From assembly GCF_003477605.1 (NCBI RefSeq), contig NZ_QUDR01000006.1, positions 1 through 64,000 on the forward strand: DNA of 64,000 bases, written 5' to 3'. Shown here one piece after another: positions 56,691 through 64,000 of the stretch. Source of the DNA: Clostridium sp. AF37-5 (GTDB taxonomy: Bacteria > Bacillota > Clostridia > Lachnospirales > Lachnospiraceae). Both the position numbers and the translations under genes were made by a program. Under the pieces are notes generated by a model. That model searched no databases. It worked only from the letters and a program-made list of their open reading frames with translations, and was not told the DNA's origin. Each line of letters begins with the position of its first letter. The stretch's first letter is position 1.

Positions 56691-57407
56691 ATGAAACGAA
56701 TTATTTCTATGTGTTTGTCAGCAGTGCTTTTGTTATCCCTTTGTGCGACGGGAGCAGCAAAGACAGCACAGGCAGAAGAAAAACAGAAAGTGATTGTAAT
56801 TGATGCAGGACACCAGACTCGTGCGATGAGTGCAACGGAGCCGATTGGACCTGGCTCAAGTCAGAGAAAGGCAAAGGTGACCGGAGGAGCGAGTGGCTGT
56901 GTGACACATCTGCCGGAATATAAATTGAATCTTCAGGTGGCTAAAAAGTTACAGAAAGAATTGGTAAATCGTGGCTATAAAGTAATCATGGTGCGTACAA
57001 AAAATAATGTCCGTATGTCAAATGTGCAGCGTGCTAAAGTAGCGAACAAATACAAAGCGGGCGCTTTTATCCGAATTCACGCAAACAGTGCGGGAAGTTC
57101 GAGTGTCAAAGGGGCACTGACGATAGCACCGGCGTCTAATAACCGTTACATGACAAAAGCAAACCGTAAGGCAAGCCAGAAACTCTCCAAAAAGGTTTTA
57201 AAAGCAATGTGTAAAACGACAGGAGCAAAGAACCGTGGTGTTATGTACACGAACAGCATGACAGGCATCAACTGGTGTAAAGTTCCGGTTACAATTGTGG
57301 AAATGGGCTTTATGAGTAATCCAAGCGAGGATAGAAAGATGGCAAAAGCTTCTTATCAGAAGAAGATTGTCAAGGGAATTGCGGACGGAATTGATAACTT
57401 TTTTTAA
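56691..57407 (+). CDS. N-acetylmuramoyl-L-alanine amidase (Amidase_3)
   Basis: The enzyme cleaves the bond between MurNAc and the stem peptide in peptidoglycan. The 238-residue protein has a signal peptide (1-27) and one Amidase_3 domain with zinc ligands in VIDAGHQTR (His), LPEYKLNL (Glu) and IRIHANSAG (His), and the catalytic Glu in IVEMGFMSN. The segment GPGSSQRKAKVTGGASG after the first His is typical of the CwlD-like branch, which works in spore cortex; the role is inferred. GGAGGAAC lies seven bases before ATG 56691. The frame extends to 56622 but without a site. Confidence 0.92.
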   Translation: MKRIISMCLSAVLLLSLCATGAAKTAQAEEKQKVIVIDAGHQTRAMSATEPIGPGSSQRKAKVTGGASGCVTHLPEYKLNLQVAKKLQKELVNRGYKVIMVRTKNNVRMSNVQRAKVANKYKAGAFIRIHANSAGSSSVKGALTIAPASNNRYMTKANRKASQKLSKKVLKAMCKTTGAKNRGVMYTNSMTGINWCKVPVTIVEMGFMSNPSEDRKMAKASYQKKIVKGIADGIDNFF

Positions 57408-57439
57408 CAGAATATAAGTCCCTAAAGCACAAAAACCGC

Positions 57440-57467
57440 TTGCGAATCTCTGCTAAAATGGTAAAAT
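57440..57467 (+). promoter_or_regulatory. Probable promoter of the cytidylate-kinase-like gene
   Basis: TTGCGA (57440-57445), a 16-nt spacer and TAAAAT (57462-57467), 48 bp before the start codon. Confidence 0.55.
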
Positions 57468-57514
57468 AGAAAGTATAAAAAAGAGTTCTTTTTAACAGAA
57501 AGGCGGGGATTATC

Positions 57515-58126
57515 ATGAATAAAATAATTACGATTACAAGACAGTTTGGCAGTGGGGGAAGAGAAATCGGAAAGAAGTTAGCAGAGGCTTATGGAATTCC
57601 ATTTTATGATAATGAAATCATTTCTCGTGCGGCAAAAGACACCGGTTTTGCAGAGGCGGCTTTTGAGCGCGCAGAAGATAAAGCAAGCAACAGTCTGCTT
57701 TATTCCATTGCGATGGGAATGAATGTATTTTCCAGTCAGGATGTCGGATTTTCCGGTTTGTCGTTAGATGACCGTATTTTCTTAGCGCAGTCGAAGGTAA
57801 TTCGCAATGTGGCAAAAGAAGGTCCTTGCGTAATTGTTGGCAGATGTGCGGATTACATTTTGAAAAATCAGGAAAATGTAGTCAATCTGTTTATTCGCGC
57901 AACACTCGATTTCCGCATTAAACGTGCGATTGAGGTAGAGGGAATTCCGAAAGAAAAATCAGCAGAAATGGTTATGAAAAAAGATAAAAGCAGAGCGAAC
58001 TATTATAAGTATCACTCTGGTGAACGCTGGGATAACGTGCTTAATTATGATTTTGCTATTCGTAGTGACTTGTGCGGAATTGATGGCACCGTTGCGTGTC
58101 TGAAAGCATATTTAGACCAGATGTAA
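57515..58126 (+). CDS. Cytidylate-kinase-like P-loop protein
   Basis: The 203-residue protein has an N-terminal P-loop variant, ITITRQFGSGGREIGKKLAE (about 4-23), and KYHSGERW, with the middle helices of the Cytidylate_kin2 (AAA_26) family. Members are widely found in Clostridia; whether they phosphorylate CMP is not established. It lies 24 bp before gltX and shares its transcript. GAAAGGCGGGG precedes the ATG by about nine bases. A true cmk of about 225 residues would be expected elsewhere in the genome. Confidence 0.85.
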   Translation: MNKIITITRQFGSGGREIGKKLAEAYGIPFYDNEIISRAAKDTGFAEAAFERAEDKASNSLLYSIAMGMNVFSSQDVGFSGLSLDDRIFLAQSKVIRNVAKEGPCVIVGRCADYILKNQENVVNLFIRATLDFRIKRAIEVEGIPKEKSAEMVMKKDKSRANYYKYHSGERWDNVLNYDFAIRSDLCGIDGTVACLKAYLDQM

Positions 58127-58150
58127 TAAGATTAAAGGAGAACGAAGACA

Positions 58151-59617
58151 ATGAGTAAAAAAATTAGAACAAGATATGCACCGAGCCCGACCGGTAAAAT
58201 GCATGTAGGCAATTTAAGAACAGCGTTATATGAGTACTTGATTGCAAAACATGAAGGCGGAGATTTCCTTCTACGTATTGAGGATACCGATCAGGAGCGT
58301 TATGTTGAAGGTGCTCTTGATTTGATTTATAAAACGATGGACCAGGCAGGACTTAAGCATGACGAAGGTCCGGACAAAGATGGCGGCTATGGCCCTTATG
58401 TACAGAGCGAGCGTGTAAAAACCGGTATATATCTTGAGTATGCGAAAAAACTCGTAGAAAAAGGAGAGGCTTATTACTGTTTTTGTACAAAGGAAAGACT
58501 GCAGAAACTTCATGATGAAGCAGAAGCAAGAGGGGAAAAGGCTGCAAAGTACGACAAACATTGTCTTCACTTGACCAAAGAGGAAATTGAGGCAAATCTG
58601 GCAGCAGGTGTGCCGTATGTTATCCGCCAGAACAACCCGACGGAAGGAGAAACATCCTTTGATGATGTAATTTATGGAAAAATTACAGCACCAAATGATG
58701 AATTGGATGATATGATTCTGATTAAGTCAGATGGTTATCCAACCTATAACTTTGCCAATGTAATTGATGACCATTTGATGGAGATTACACATGTTGTCCG
58801 TGGAAATGAGTATCTGTCTTCCGCACCGAAGTACAATCGCCTGTATGAGGCTTTTGGATGGGAAGTGCCAGCCTATATTCATTGTCCGATTATTACGGAT
58901 GAGGAGCATAAAAAGTTATCCAAACGCCGTGGTGATTCTTCCTTTGAGGATTTGGTAGAACTTGGTTTTCTGCCGGAAGCAATTGTAAACTATGTTGCTT
59001 TACTTGGCTGGAGTCCGGCGGATGACCGTGAGATTTTCAGCTTGAAAGAATTGGAAGAAGTGTTTGACTATCATAGAATTAATAAATCACCGGCAGTATT
59101 TGATATTGTGAAACTTCGCTGGATGAATGGTGAATATATCAAGGCGATGTCCGATGATGCGTATTATGAACATGCACTTCCGATTATCAAAAAAGTGATT
59201 ACCAAAGATTTGGATTTGAAAAAAATTGCGGATTTGGTAAAAACACGAATTGAAGTATTCCCGGATATTACAGAGAAGATTGATTTCTTTGAAGAATTGC
59301 CGGAATATGATGTGGCGATGTACACTCATAAGAAAATGAAAACAAACAGTGAAAATTCATTGGAAGTATTGAACGAGATGCTTCCACGATTAGAAGCATT
59401 ACCGGATTTCTCATTTGAAAATGTAGAAAAAGTAGTAAAAGATTATGTGGCTGAAAAAGAATGTAAGAATGGATTGGCGCTGTGGCCGCTTCGTACAGCG
59501 GTTTCCGGTAAACAGATGACACCGGGTGGTGCTTATGAGATTATGGACATTCTTGGAAAAGAAGAGTCATTAAAGCGAATTAGAAAAGGAATTGAGTTGC
59601 TTAATGGAGTGCAATAA
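58151..59617 (+). CDS. gltX: Glutamyl-tRNA synthetase
   Basis: GltX charges tRNA-Glu, and in many Firmicutes also tRNA-Gln, which is then amidated by GatCAB. The 488-residue protein is a class I synthetase: HIGH-type motif [19 protein letters not shown] (His-Val-Gly-Asn), [21 protein letters not shown]-type motif [14 protein letters not shown] (about 255), and a C-terminal helical anticodon-binding part (about 320-488). AAAGGAG is upstream. The last 14 bases overlap the helicase frame. Confidence 0.95.
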   Translation: MSKKIRTRYAPSPTGKMHVGNLRTALYEYLIAKHEGGDFLLRIEDTDQERYVEGALDLIYKTMDQAGLKHDEGPDKDGGYGPYVQSERVKTGIYLEYAKKLVEKGEAYYCFCTKERLQKLHDEAEARGEKAAKYDKHCLHLTKEEIEANLAAGVPYVIRQNNPTEGETSFDDVIYGKITAPNDELDDMILIKSDGYPTYNFANVIDDHLMEITHVVRGNEYLSSAPKYNRLYEAFGWEVPAYIHCPIITDEEHKKLSKRRGDSSFEDLVELGFLPEAIVNYVALLGWSPADDREIFSLKELEEVFDYHRINKSPAVFDIVKLRWMNGEYIKAMSDDAYYEHALPIIKKVITKDLDLKKIADLVKTRIEVFPDITEKIDFFEELPEYDVAMYTHKKMKTNSENSLEVLNEMLPRLEALPDFSFENVEKVVKDYVAEKECKNGLALWPLRTAVSGKQMTPGGAYEIMDILGKEESLKRIRKGIELLNGVQ

Positions 59618-61484
59618 AGAACAAAAAGAGGCAATTATGCACCGGGATGGACCTGCTATGGTATTAGCGGGTCCCGGTGCAGGAAAAACCTATGTTATTA
59701 CCAATCGTGTGAAAGCATTGATTGATGAATATGGAGTTAAGCCGGAACAAATTCTTGTTGTAACATTTTCAAAAGCAGCGGCAGTGGAGATGAAGGAACG
59801 TTTTGAAATGATGACGGGTGGACGGCGTCTGCCAGTCAGATTTGGAACGTTCCATTCTGTTTTTTTTCAGATTTTGCGGCTGGCGTACCATTATGAGGTA
59901 AAAGACATTGCAACTCCGGCATTAAAATATCGGTTTCTGGAAGAAACACTCAATGAAACCGGATACGAGGTGGACGATAAAAAAGAATTTCTTTCCGATA
60001 TTGAAAAAGAAATCAGCCGTGTAAAAGGGGAAGGAATCGAAATAGACTGTTATTTTTCCTCGGCGTGTTCCGCTGAAATTTTTCAGAAAATGTACCGGGG
60101 ATATCAGGAAAAACTACAAAGACACCGTTGTCTTGATTTTGATGATATGGTAGTATATACATATCAGCTTCTAAAAGAGAGAGAAGATATCCGCAGACGC
60201 TGGCAGGCACAGTTTCGGTATTTACTGATTGATGAATTCCAGGATATCAACCGTTTGCAGTACGAGACGGTTTGTATGTTGGCAGAACCGGAGAATAATC
60301 TGTTTATTGTCGGGGATGATGACCAGTCAATCTATGGATTCCGCGGTGCTAAGCCGGGTATCATGCTTTCTTTCCCGAAACGCTTCCCGGACACAAAACA
60401 GATTGTGCTTGGCGTAAATTACCGTTGTTCGGATGAGATTATGAAAGCGGCAGAACGGCTGATTGGAAAAAATAATGAACGGTACGAAAAACATATTGTT
60501 GCAAACAAGGGCAAGGAACAGCCGGTGCATATGAAAAAATGCGAGAATTTACCGGATGAAGCCGAGAAGATTGTGGCGCAGATACAGATGTATCAGAAAG
60601 AAGGCATTGCGTATCAGGAGATGGCGGTGTTATTTCGGACGAATATGCAGATGCGTTTGCTAGCCGGGAAACTGATGGAACATGGAGTTCCATTTACCAT
60701 GCGGGAAAATCTTCCGAATTTATTTGATACTTGGATGGCAAAAGATATTATGTGCTATTTGCAGCTTGCACTTGGAAACCGGAGCCGTGAGAAATTTTTA
60801 AAGATTGCAAACCGCCCGGTCAGATACTTAAGCCGTACGGCTTTTACAGAATCAGAAGTAAGTTTTGATAAACTCCGTGCCTATTATGCGGTGAAAAATC
60901 AGGAGTGGATGGAAGAGCGAATCTGGAATTTTGAGTATGATTTAAAAAATCTGGCATCGCTTTCACCCTATGCGGCAATTCATTTTATACGAAAAGGCAT
61001 TGGTTACGATGAATTTTTGAAGACTTATGCCGATGAGAGAAATGTAAATGCCGATGACTGGTTTGATGTGCTGGATGAAATGCAGGAGATGGCACGCGAC
61101 AAAAAGAGCATTCCGGAGTTCCTTTCTTTTGTAGAAAATTACGGGGATACGCTGGAGGAAATACGGCAGGAGCACAAGAAGCAGCAGGTCAAAGAAGAAC
61201 CGGGTGTTTCATTGATGACGATGCACGCCTCCAAAGGCTTGGAATTTCCGGTTGTGTTTGTGCCGACATTAAATGAGGATATTGTACCGTACCGCAAGGC
61301 TGTTCAAGAGGGAAATTTAGAAGAAGAAAGACGTATGCTTTACGTGGCAATGACACGTGCAAAAACATATTTGCATCTGTCATTTGTGAAAGAGCGTTTC
61401 CATAAAGAGGCGGAGCCGTCACCATTTTTATATGAAATTTCGCCGGCTCTGAAGAATAAAATAAATAAGAAGCGAGGTAGATGA
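59604..61484 (+). CDS. UvrD/PcrA-type superfamily I helicase
   Basis: A 3'-5' DNA helicase of about 626 residues: Walker [17 protein letters not shown] (about 24), [15 protein letters not shown], Walker [16 protein letters not shown] (about 212), [32 protein letters not shown] (about 542) and [14 protein letters not shown]. It is shorter than PcrA (about 740 residues) and lacks part of domain 2B and the C-terminal tail. It therefore looks like a distinct Lachnospiraceae UvrD paralogue. ATG 59604 lies inside gltX; AAAGGA is 13 bases upstream, rather far. Stop overlaps the xylanase start (ATGA). Role in repair or replication restart inferred. Confidence 0.9.
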   Translation: MECNKEQKEAIMHRDGPAMVLAGPGAGKTYVITNRVKALIDEYGVKPEQILVVTFSKAAAVEMKERFEMMTGGRRLPVRFGTFHSVFFQILRLAYHYEVKDIATPALKYRFLEETLNETGYEVDDKKEFLSDIEKEISRVKGEGIEIDCYFSSACSAEIFQKMYRGYQEKLQRHRCLDFDDMVVYTYQLLKEREDIRRRWQAQFRYLLIDEFQDINRLQYETVCMLAEPENNLFIVGDDDQSIYGFRGAKPGIMLSFPKRFPDTKQIVLGVNYRCSDEIMKAAERLIGKNNERYEKHIVANKGKEQPVHMKKCENLPDEAEKIVAQIQMYQKEGIAYQEMAVLFRTNMQMRLLAGKLMEHGVPFTMRENLPNLFDTWMAKDIMCYLQLALGNRSREKFLKIANRPVRYLSRTAFTESEVSFDKLRAYYAVKNQEWMEERIWNFEYDLKNLASLSPYAAIHFIRKGIGYDEFLKTYADERNVNADDWFDVLDEMQEMARDKKSIPEFLSFVENYGDTLEEIRQEHKKQQVKEEPGVSLMTMHASKGLEFPVVFVPTLNEDIVPYRKAVQEGNLEEERRMLYVAMTRAKTYLHLSFVKERFHKEAEPSPFLYEISPALKNKINKKRGR

Positions 61485-63121
61485 AGGTGAAAAAAGCAAT
61501 AGCTTATGTGCTTGCCGGAGTAATGATGTTTGAAGTGGCAGGGCTGACAGCATCAGAACAGGCACAGGCGTCTGTAAAGGGAAAATTAAATGTGAAATCG
61601 GTTACCTTGGCAACCGGAAAATCGGTTACGCTGAAGGTGAAAAATAAAGGAAAGGCAAAGGTGCGCTGGAGTTCATCCAAGAAAAAGATTGCGAGTGTTT
61701 CTTCACGTGGTAAAGTGAAGGCAAAGAAAAAAGGAAAAGCAACCATAACAGCAACCGTTTCCTACCGTGGAAAAAAGAAGAAATTAAAGTGCCGTGTTAC
61801 GGTTTTGCAGGGGGCAAAGAAACTTCGTATTGTGGACGAAGACAAAAAGAGTGTCAATTCCATTGTTTTAAATAAATTTGATTCTGTGAAATTGACCGGT
61901 GTAGTTTCACCAAAGAAATCAAACGACAAAGTGATGTGGAAGTCTTACAATCCGGAAGTGGCTACCGTTACAAGCAAAGGTGTTGTAACCGGTCAGTATG
62001 TCGGAAAAACGACGGTTCGTGCAAAGACCTACAGCGGCAAGCGCATCAAGGTAAAAGTTACGGTAAAAGCACCGGTGCTTAGTGATACGTTAAAGACCGC
62101 TTACATCAAAGATTTTAAGATTGGTGCAGCGGTGACTACGTGGCAGCTTGAGGGAGCCGGAGCCTACGCAAAAGCGAAGGCACTGATTACCAATCAGTTT
62201 AATTCGATTACAATGGAAAACCAGATGAAACCGGAGTCACTTCTGAGCAAAGAAAATCAGACACGCGGAACCGACACCAATGTTTTGATTAACGAAGAAA
62301 TTCTTCGGAAAGTATTGAAACTTGCCAGTGATAACGGATTAAAACTGCGTGGGCATACGCTTGTATGGCACAGTCAGACGCCGGAATGGTTCTTCCATAA
62401 AGATTATAATGTTGACAAGTCACTTGTTTCTAAGGATGTGATGCGTCAACGAATGGAAAGCTATATTAAGAAGGTTCTCACATACTGCCAGGAAAATTAT
62501 CCGGGTGTTGTCTATGCATGGGATGTTGTAAATGAGGCGGTCAATGATGATGGTACGATGCGCACATCATCCAACTGGTATAAAGTATATGGTGATGTCG
62601 GCTATGTGACAGATGCGTTTACTTTTGCCCGTAAATATGCAGATAAAGATGTGAAACTTTTCTTAAACGATTACAATGAGTATGCAGCGGCAAAAAGAGA
62701 CCGTATTTATCAGGTGGTAAAAGACTTGTATGACAAAGGCTTGTGTGACGGCGTTGGTATGCAGTCTCATTACTCCATGACAAGTCCGACAATTGCTGCG
62801 GTAAAGGTAGCAATTCAGAAGTACAACCAGATTGATCCGGGCAAGATTGAAATTCAGTTGACGGAGTTAGATATTCATAATACATTCCGGACAGCAGCTG
62901 ACCAGAAAAGTGTAGCAACAAAATACCAGTCATTATTTAACATGCTGGTAGACAGCAGAAGAAATCAGAAAATCAATATTACCGGTGTTACCTTCTGGGG
63001 ACTTACCGATGGGGATTCCTGGTTGTCTGATTTCAAAGGAGAAACGAGTTATCCATTGCTCTTTGGAGCAGACTATGCAGCGAAATCAGCTTATTTTGCT
63101 GTGCTGAACGCTGCCAAATAA
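61481..63121 (+). CDS. Secreted GH10 endo-xylanase with tandem Big_2 domains
   Basis: The 546-residue protein has a signal peptide (1-30), a Lys-rich Big_2 domain (about 33-110), a second, better Big_2 domain (about 115-200; VMWKSYNPEVATVTSKGVVT), and a GH10 barrel (about 205-545). The acid/base Glu is in YAWDVVNEAVND (about 352) and the nucleophile Glu in EIQLTELDIHN (about 463). LRGHTLVWHSQTPEWF is the classic GH10 substrate loop. The start ATG overlaps the helicase stop by four bases; a GTG at 61487 is an alternative. Compared with the xylanase at 23.1 kb it lacks the binding module and linker. Probably wall-bound through its basic domains. Confidence 0.95.
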   Translation: MKVKKAIAYVLAGVMMFEVAGLTASEQAQASVKGKLNVKSVTLATGKSVTLKVKNKGKAKVRWSSSKKKIASVSSRGKVKAKKKGKATITATVSYRGKKKKLKCRVTVLQGAKKLRIVDEDKKSVNSIVLNKFDSVKLTGVVSPKKSNDKVMWKSYNPEVATVTSKGVVTGQYVGKTTVRAKTYSGKRIKVKVTVKAPVLSDTLKTAYIKDFKIGAAVTTWQLEGAGAYAKAKALITNQFNSITMENQMKPESLLSKENQTRGTDTNVLINEEILRKVLKLASDNGLKLRGHTLVWHSQTPEWFFHKDYNVDKSLVSKDVMRQRMESYIKKVLTYCQENYPGVVYAWDVVNEAVNDDGTMRTSSNWYKVYGDVGYVTDAFTFARKYADKDVKLFLNDYNEYAAAKRDRIYQVVKDLYDKGLCDGVGMQSHYSMTSPTIAAVKVAIQKYNQIDPGKIEIQLTELDIHNTFRTAADQKSVATKYQSLFNMLVDSRRNQKINITGVTFWGLTDGDSWLSDFKGETSYPLLFGADYAAKSAYFAVLNAAK

Positions 63122-63133
63122 GGAGGGATTGGT

Positions 63134-63286
63134 TTGAATCCAATTAGTGTTCTGATTCTTGTATTAATTGTGGTTGCGGCTATCTTTGTGATTACTTATG
63201 TGGCGCATGACCGTGGTTCCTCGATGTGTTCCGGATGCCATGGTGATTGTGCAAACTGTGGCAAAAAGTCGAAAAAAAAAGAATAA
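63134..63286 (+). CDS. FeoB-associated-type Cys-rich small membrane protein
   Basis: The 50-residue product starts at a TTG with AGGAGGG six bases upstream. One helix (about 4-22, LILVLIVVAAIFVITYVA) is followed by a Cys-rich tail, CSGCHGDCANCGKKSKKK. This matches the FeoB-associated Cys-rich membrane protein pattern (PF12669 type). In that family some members sit beside FeoB; here no feoB is near. Metal binding by the four to five Cys is inferred. Confidence 0.75.
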   Translation: MNPISVLILVLIVVAAIFVITYVAHDRGSSMCSGCHGDCANCGKKSKKKE

Positions 63287-63319
63287 GTACAAATACGATA
63301 AAAAATCGTAAAGTAGTTG

Positions 63320-63348
63320 TTGTATGTTTTTAAAAATTGGTATATAAT
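63320..63348 (+). promoter_or_regulatory. Promoter of the structured RNA upstream of the nuclease gene
   Basis: TTGTAT (63320-63325), a 17-nt spacer and a perfect TATAAT (63343-63348). Expected start near 63355. Confidence 0.75.
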
Positions 63349-63354
63349 AATAGT

Positions 63355-63544
63355 ACCAGAAAGGAAGTTCCTTTCTCCTATATCAATAGGATACGAGGTA
63401 TAAGGAGTTTACCTCCGCTGTACTGGCAGCGATAACAACTTTGCGTTTACTCTAATATGAGGATAATCTATCAAGTCGGGTGAAAAGCCTGATTATATGG
63501 TGGCAAGCACCAGAATGAAACCAGTTAATATGTTAGTTGAGAAG
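63355..63544 (+). ncRNA. Structured RNA of unknown type between promoter and terminator
   Basis: About 190 nt with at least six hairpins in a row: AGAAAGGA/TCCTTTCT, CCTAT/ATAGG, GGAG/CTCC, CGCTG/CAGCG, TCGGG-TGAAAAG-CCTGA and GGTG-GCAAG-CACC. There is no reading frame of note. It starts at a good promoter and ends in a strong terminator, just before the PBECR4-like gene. I compared it from memory with cobalamin, SAM, lysine, FMN, ZTP, purine and T-box consensus pieces and found no fit. It may be a riboswitch-type leader or a free antitoxin-like RNA. Confidence 0.6.
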
Positions 63545-63545
63545 G

Positions 63546-63581
63546 GAAATCTTTATATTTTTGTATAAAGATTTCTCTTTT
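63546..63581 (+). terminator. Terminator between the structured RNA and the nuclease gene
   Basis: GAAATCTTTATA-TTTTTG-TATAAAGATTTC, a perfect 12-bp stem, followed by TCTTTT. The start codon of the next gene is 17 bases later, so expression of that gene requires readthrough. Confidence 0.9.
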
Positions 63582-63597
63582 AATCTAAAGGGGATAA

Positions 63598-64000
63598 ATG
63601 AAATACCAAACACGAAAAGTAAAGCATTTAACAGATTTACAGTTATTAGCACAATTACATTTAGGCGCAAAAATTTATTCAAAGTATGCGGAAAGTGCAT
63701 TGTTGCTTATATTTAGCGGTGGAAAAAACAAACCATATGAGGCGTATGAGGTTTTTGCGCATAAATACAATTTCATGCATCTTGCCGGAGTTAAGAGTCA
63801 AACATTAGGTGCTGCGGAATTTTATCAAGCATGTTTAGAAGGAAAAATAAAAAGGGAAGATTGCTCACCTGTTCATTCAGTATCTAATATGTATTCGAAG
63901 GTATCGGTTTTGAACCAATTGTTGGATTTGAAAAATAGCAAGTGTTATAAAATCGGAGAAAAGGATTTAGTGACAAAAAATAATGATTTTGAGATGGCGA
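63598..64000 (+). CDS. PBECR4-type nuclease domain protein, cut by the right edge
   Basis: The first 134 residues are present. AAAGGGG lies 4-5 bases before ATG 63598. The segment VFAHKYNFMHLAGVKSQTLG (about 55-74), followed by GAAEFYQACLEGKIKRED, fits the phage-Barnase-EndoU-ColicinE5/D-RelE-like nuclease 4 pattern as I recall it. Such proteins are predicted RNases of mobile elements and toxin systems, with little experimental work. No signal peptide. The frame is intact to the edge, so the C-terminus is unseen. Upstream is a promoter, structured RNA and terminator in tight order, so the gene's expression is probably limited by readthrough or by a signal sensed by the RNA. Confidence 0.7.
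   Translation, partial: MKYQTRKVKHLTDLQLLAQLHLGAKIYSKYAESALLLIFSGGKNKPYEAYEVFAHKYNFMHLAGVKSQTLGAAEFYQACLEGKIKREDCSPVHSVSNMYSKVSVLNQLLDLKNSKCYKIGEKDLVTKNNDFEMA

Noticed and set aside
63355..63544. Cobalamin riboswitch, suggested by GGTGAAAAGCC
   Set aside because: The B12 box (GCCACTG) and surrounding core are missing and the downstream gene is unrelated to B12.
63355..63581. Classic ToxI-type tandem-repeat antitoxin
   Set aside because: No clear tandem repeat units could be found in the RNA; only the gene layout is similar. Kept as a hypothesis in the findings, not as an annotation.

Overview
The window looks like chromosome of a spore-forming, xylan-degrading member of the Lachnospiraceae (Clostridia, Firmicutes), in the Butyrivibrio/Roseburia neighbourhood. 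The reasons are AGGAGG-type ribosome binding sites almost everywhere, a SpoIIID gene, an Rnf complex, AddAB instead of RecBCD, a clpC-radA neighbourhood, a Firmicutes-style 6S RNA candidate, and many secreted proteins with lysine-rich Big_2-type wall domains. The genus is inference. No rRNA, prophage, CRISPR array or intact insertion sequence was seen.

Layout. 1-9400: a promoter for a gene leaving the left edge, a 240-bp inverted-repeat element, then a zinc-ribbon membrane protein, pth, mfd, a PrsA-like foldase lipoprotein, malQ, tmcAL and an SGNH hydrolase. 9400-12180 is an accessory patch: a 27-bp-arm palindrome and two 260-320 bp direct repeats rich in GTTGCA/TGCAAC, which bracket a Big_2 protein gene and a decayed serine-protease pseudogene. 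12180-20060: ilvE, a metallophosphoesterase, a GH39 beta-xylosidase, two tandem DUF4190 proteins, a yefM-yoeB toxin-antitoxin module bracketed by two copies of a terminator hairpin, a DUF2752 protein, and a BlaI/M56 sensor-repressor pair. 20200-26200: ldh, a Na/Pi cotransporter, a GH10 xylanase and spoIIID. 26260-31440: the rnfCDGEAB operon. 31380-36640: a Big_2 protein, a two-component system, the 6S RNA candidate and nadE. 36600-44090: a small membrane protein and addBA. 44100-53530: a methyltransferase, a wall glucosaminidase, a cohesin-like membrane protein, gntR-clpC, a small protein, radA and a membrane protein. 53530-56550: a repeat patch with four 46-bp tandem repeats, thyX, a feruloyl-esterase-like enzyme and tRNA-Leu(AAG). 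56690-64000: a wall amidase, a cytidylate-kinase-like protein, gltX, a UvrD-type helicase, a second GH10 xylanase, a Cys-rich small membrane protein, and a promoter / structured RNA / terminator / PBECR4-like nuclease unit cut by the right edge.

How the genes work together. Two xylanases, the feruloyl esterase and the cytoplasmic beta-xylosidase form a scattered xylan pathway. Most of the secreted members carry basic Big_2 domains that probably hold them in the wall. Ldh, MalQ and Rnf fit a fermentative lifestyle with ferredoxin-driven ion pumping. Mfd, AddAB, RadA and the UvrD-type helicase are DNA repair.

Most unusual signals: (1) the promoter-structured RNA-terminator-nuclease unit at the right end, arranged like a type III toxin-antitoxin locus or a riboregulated gene; (2) three nearby intergenic regions where a promoter -10 box lies in the loop of a terminator-like hairpin; (3) the direct-repeat cassette at 9.6-12.1 kb; (4) the terminator-bracketed toxin-antitoxin module; (5) a tRNA-Leu with unusual A34. 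All calls come from reading the sequence; no database search was run.
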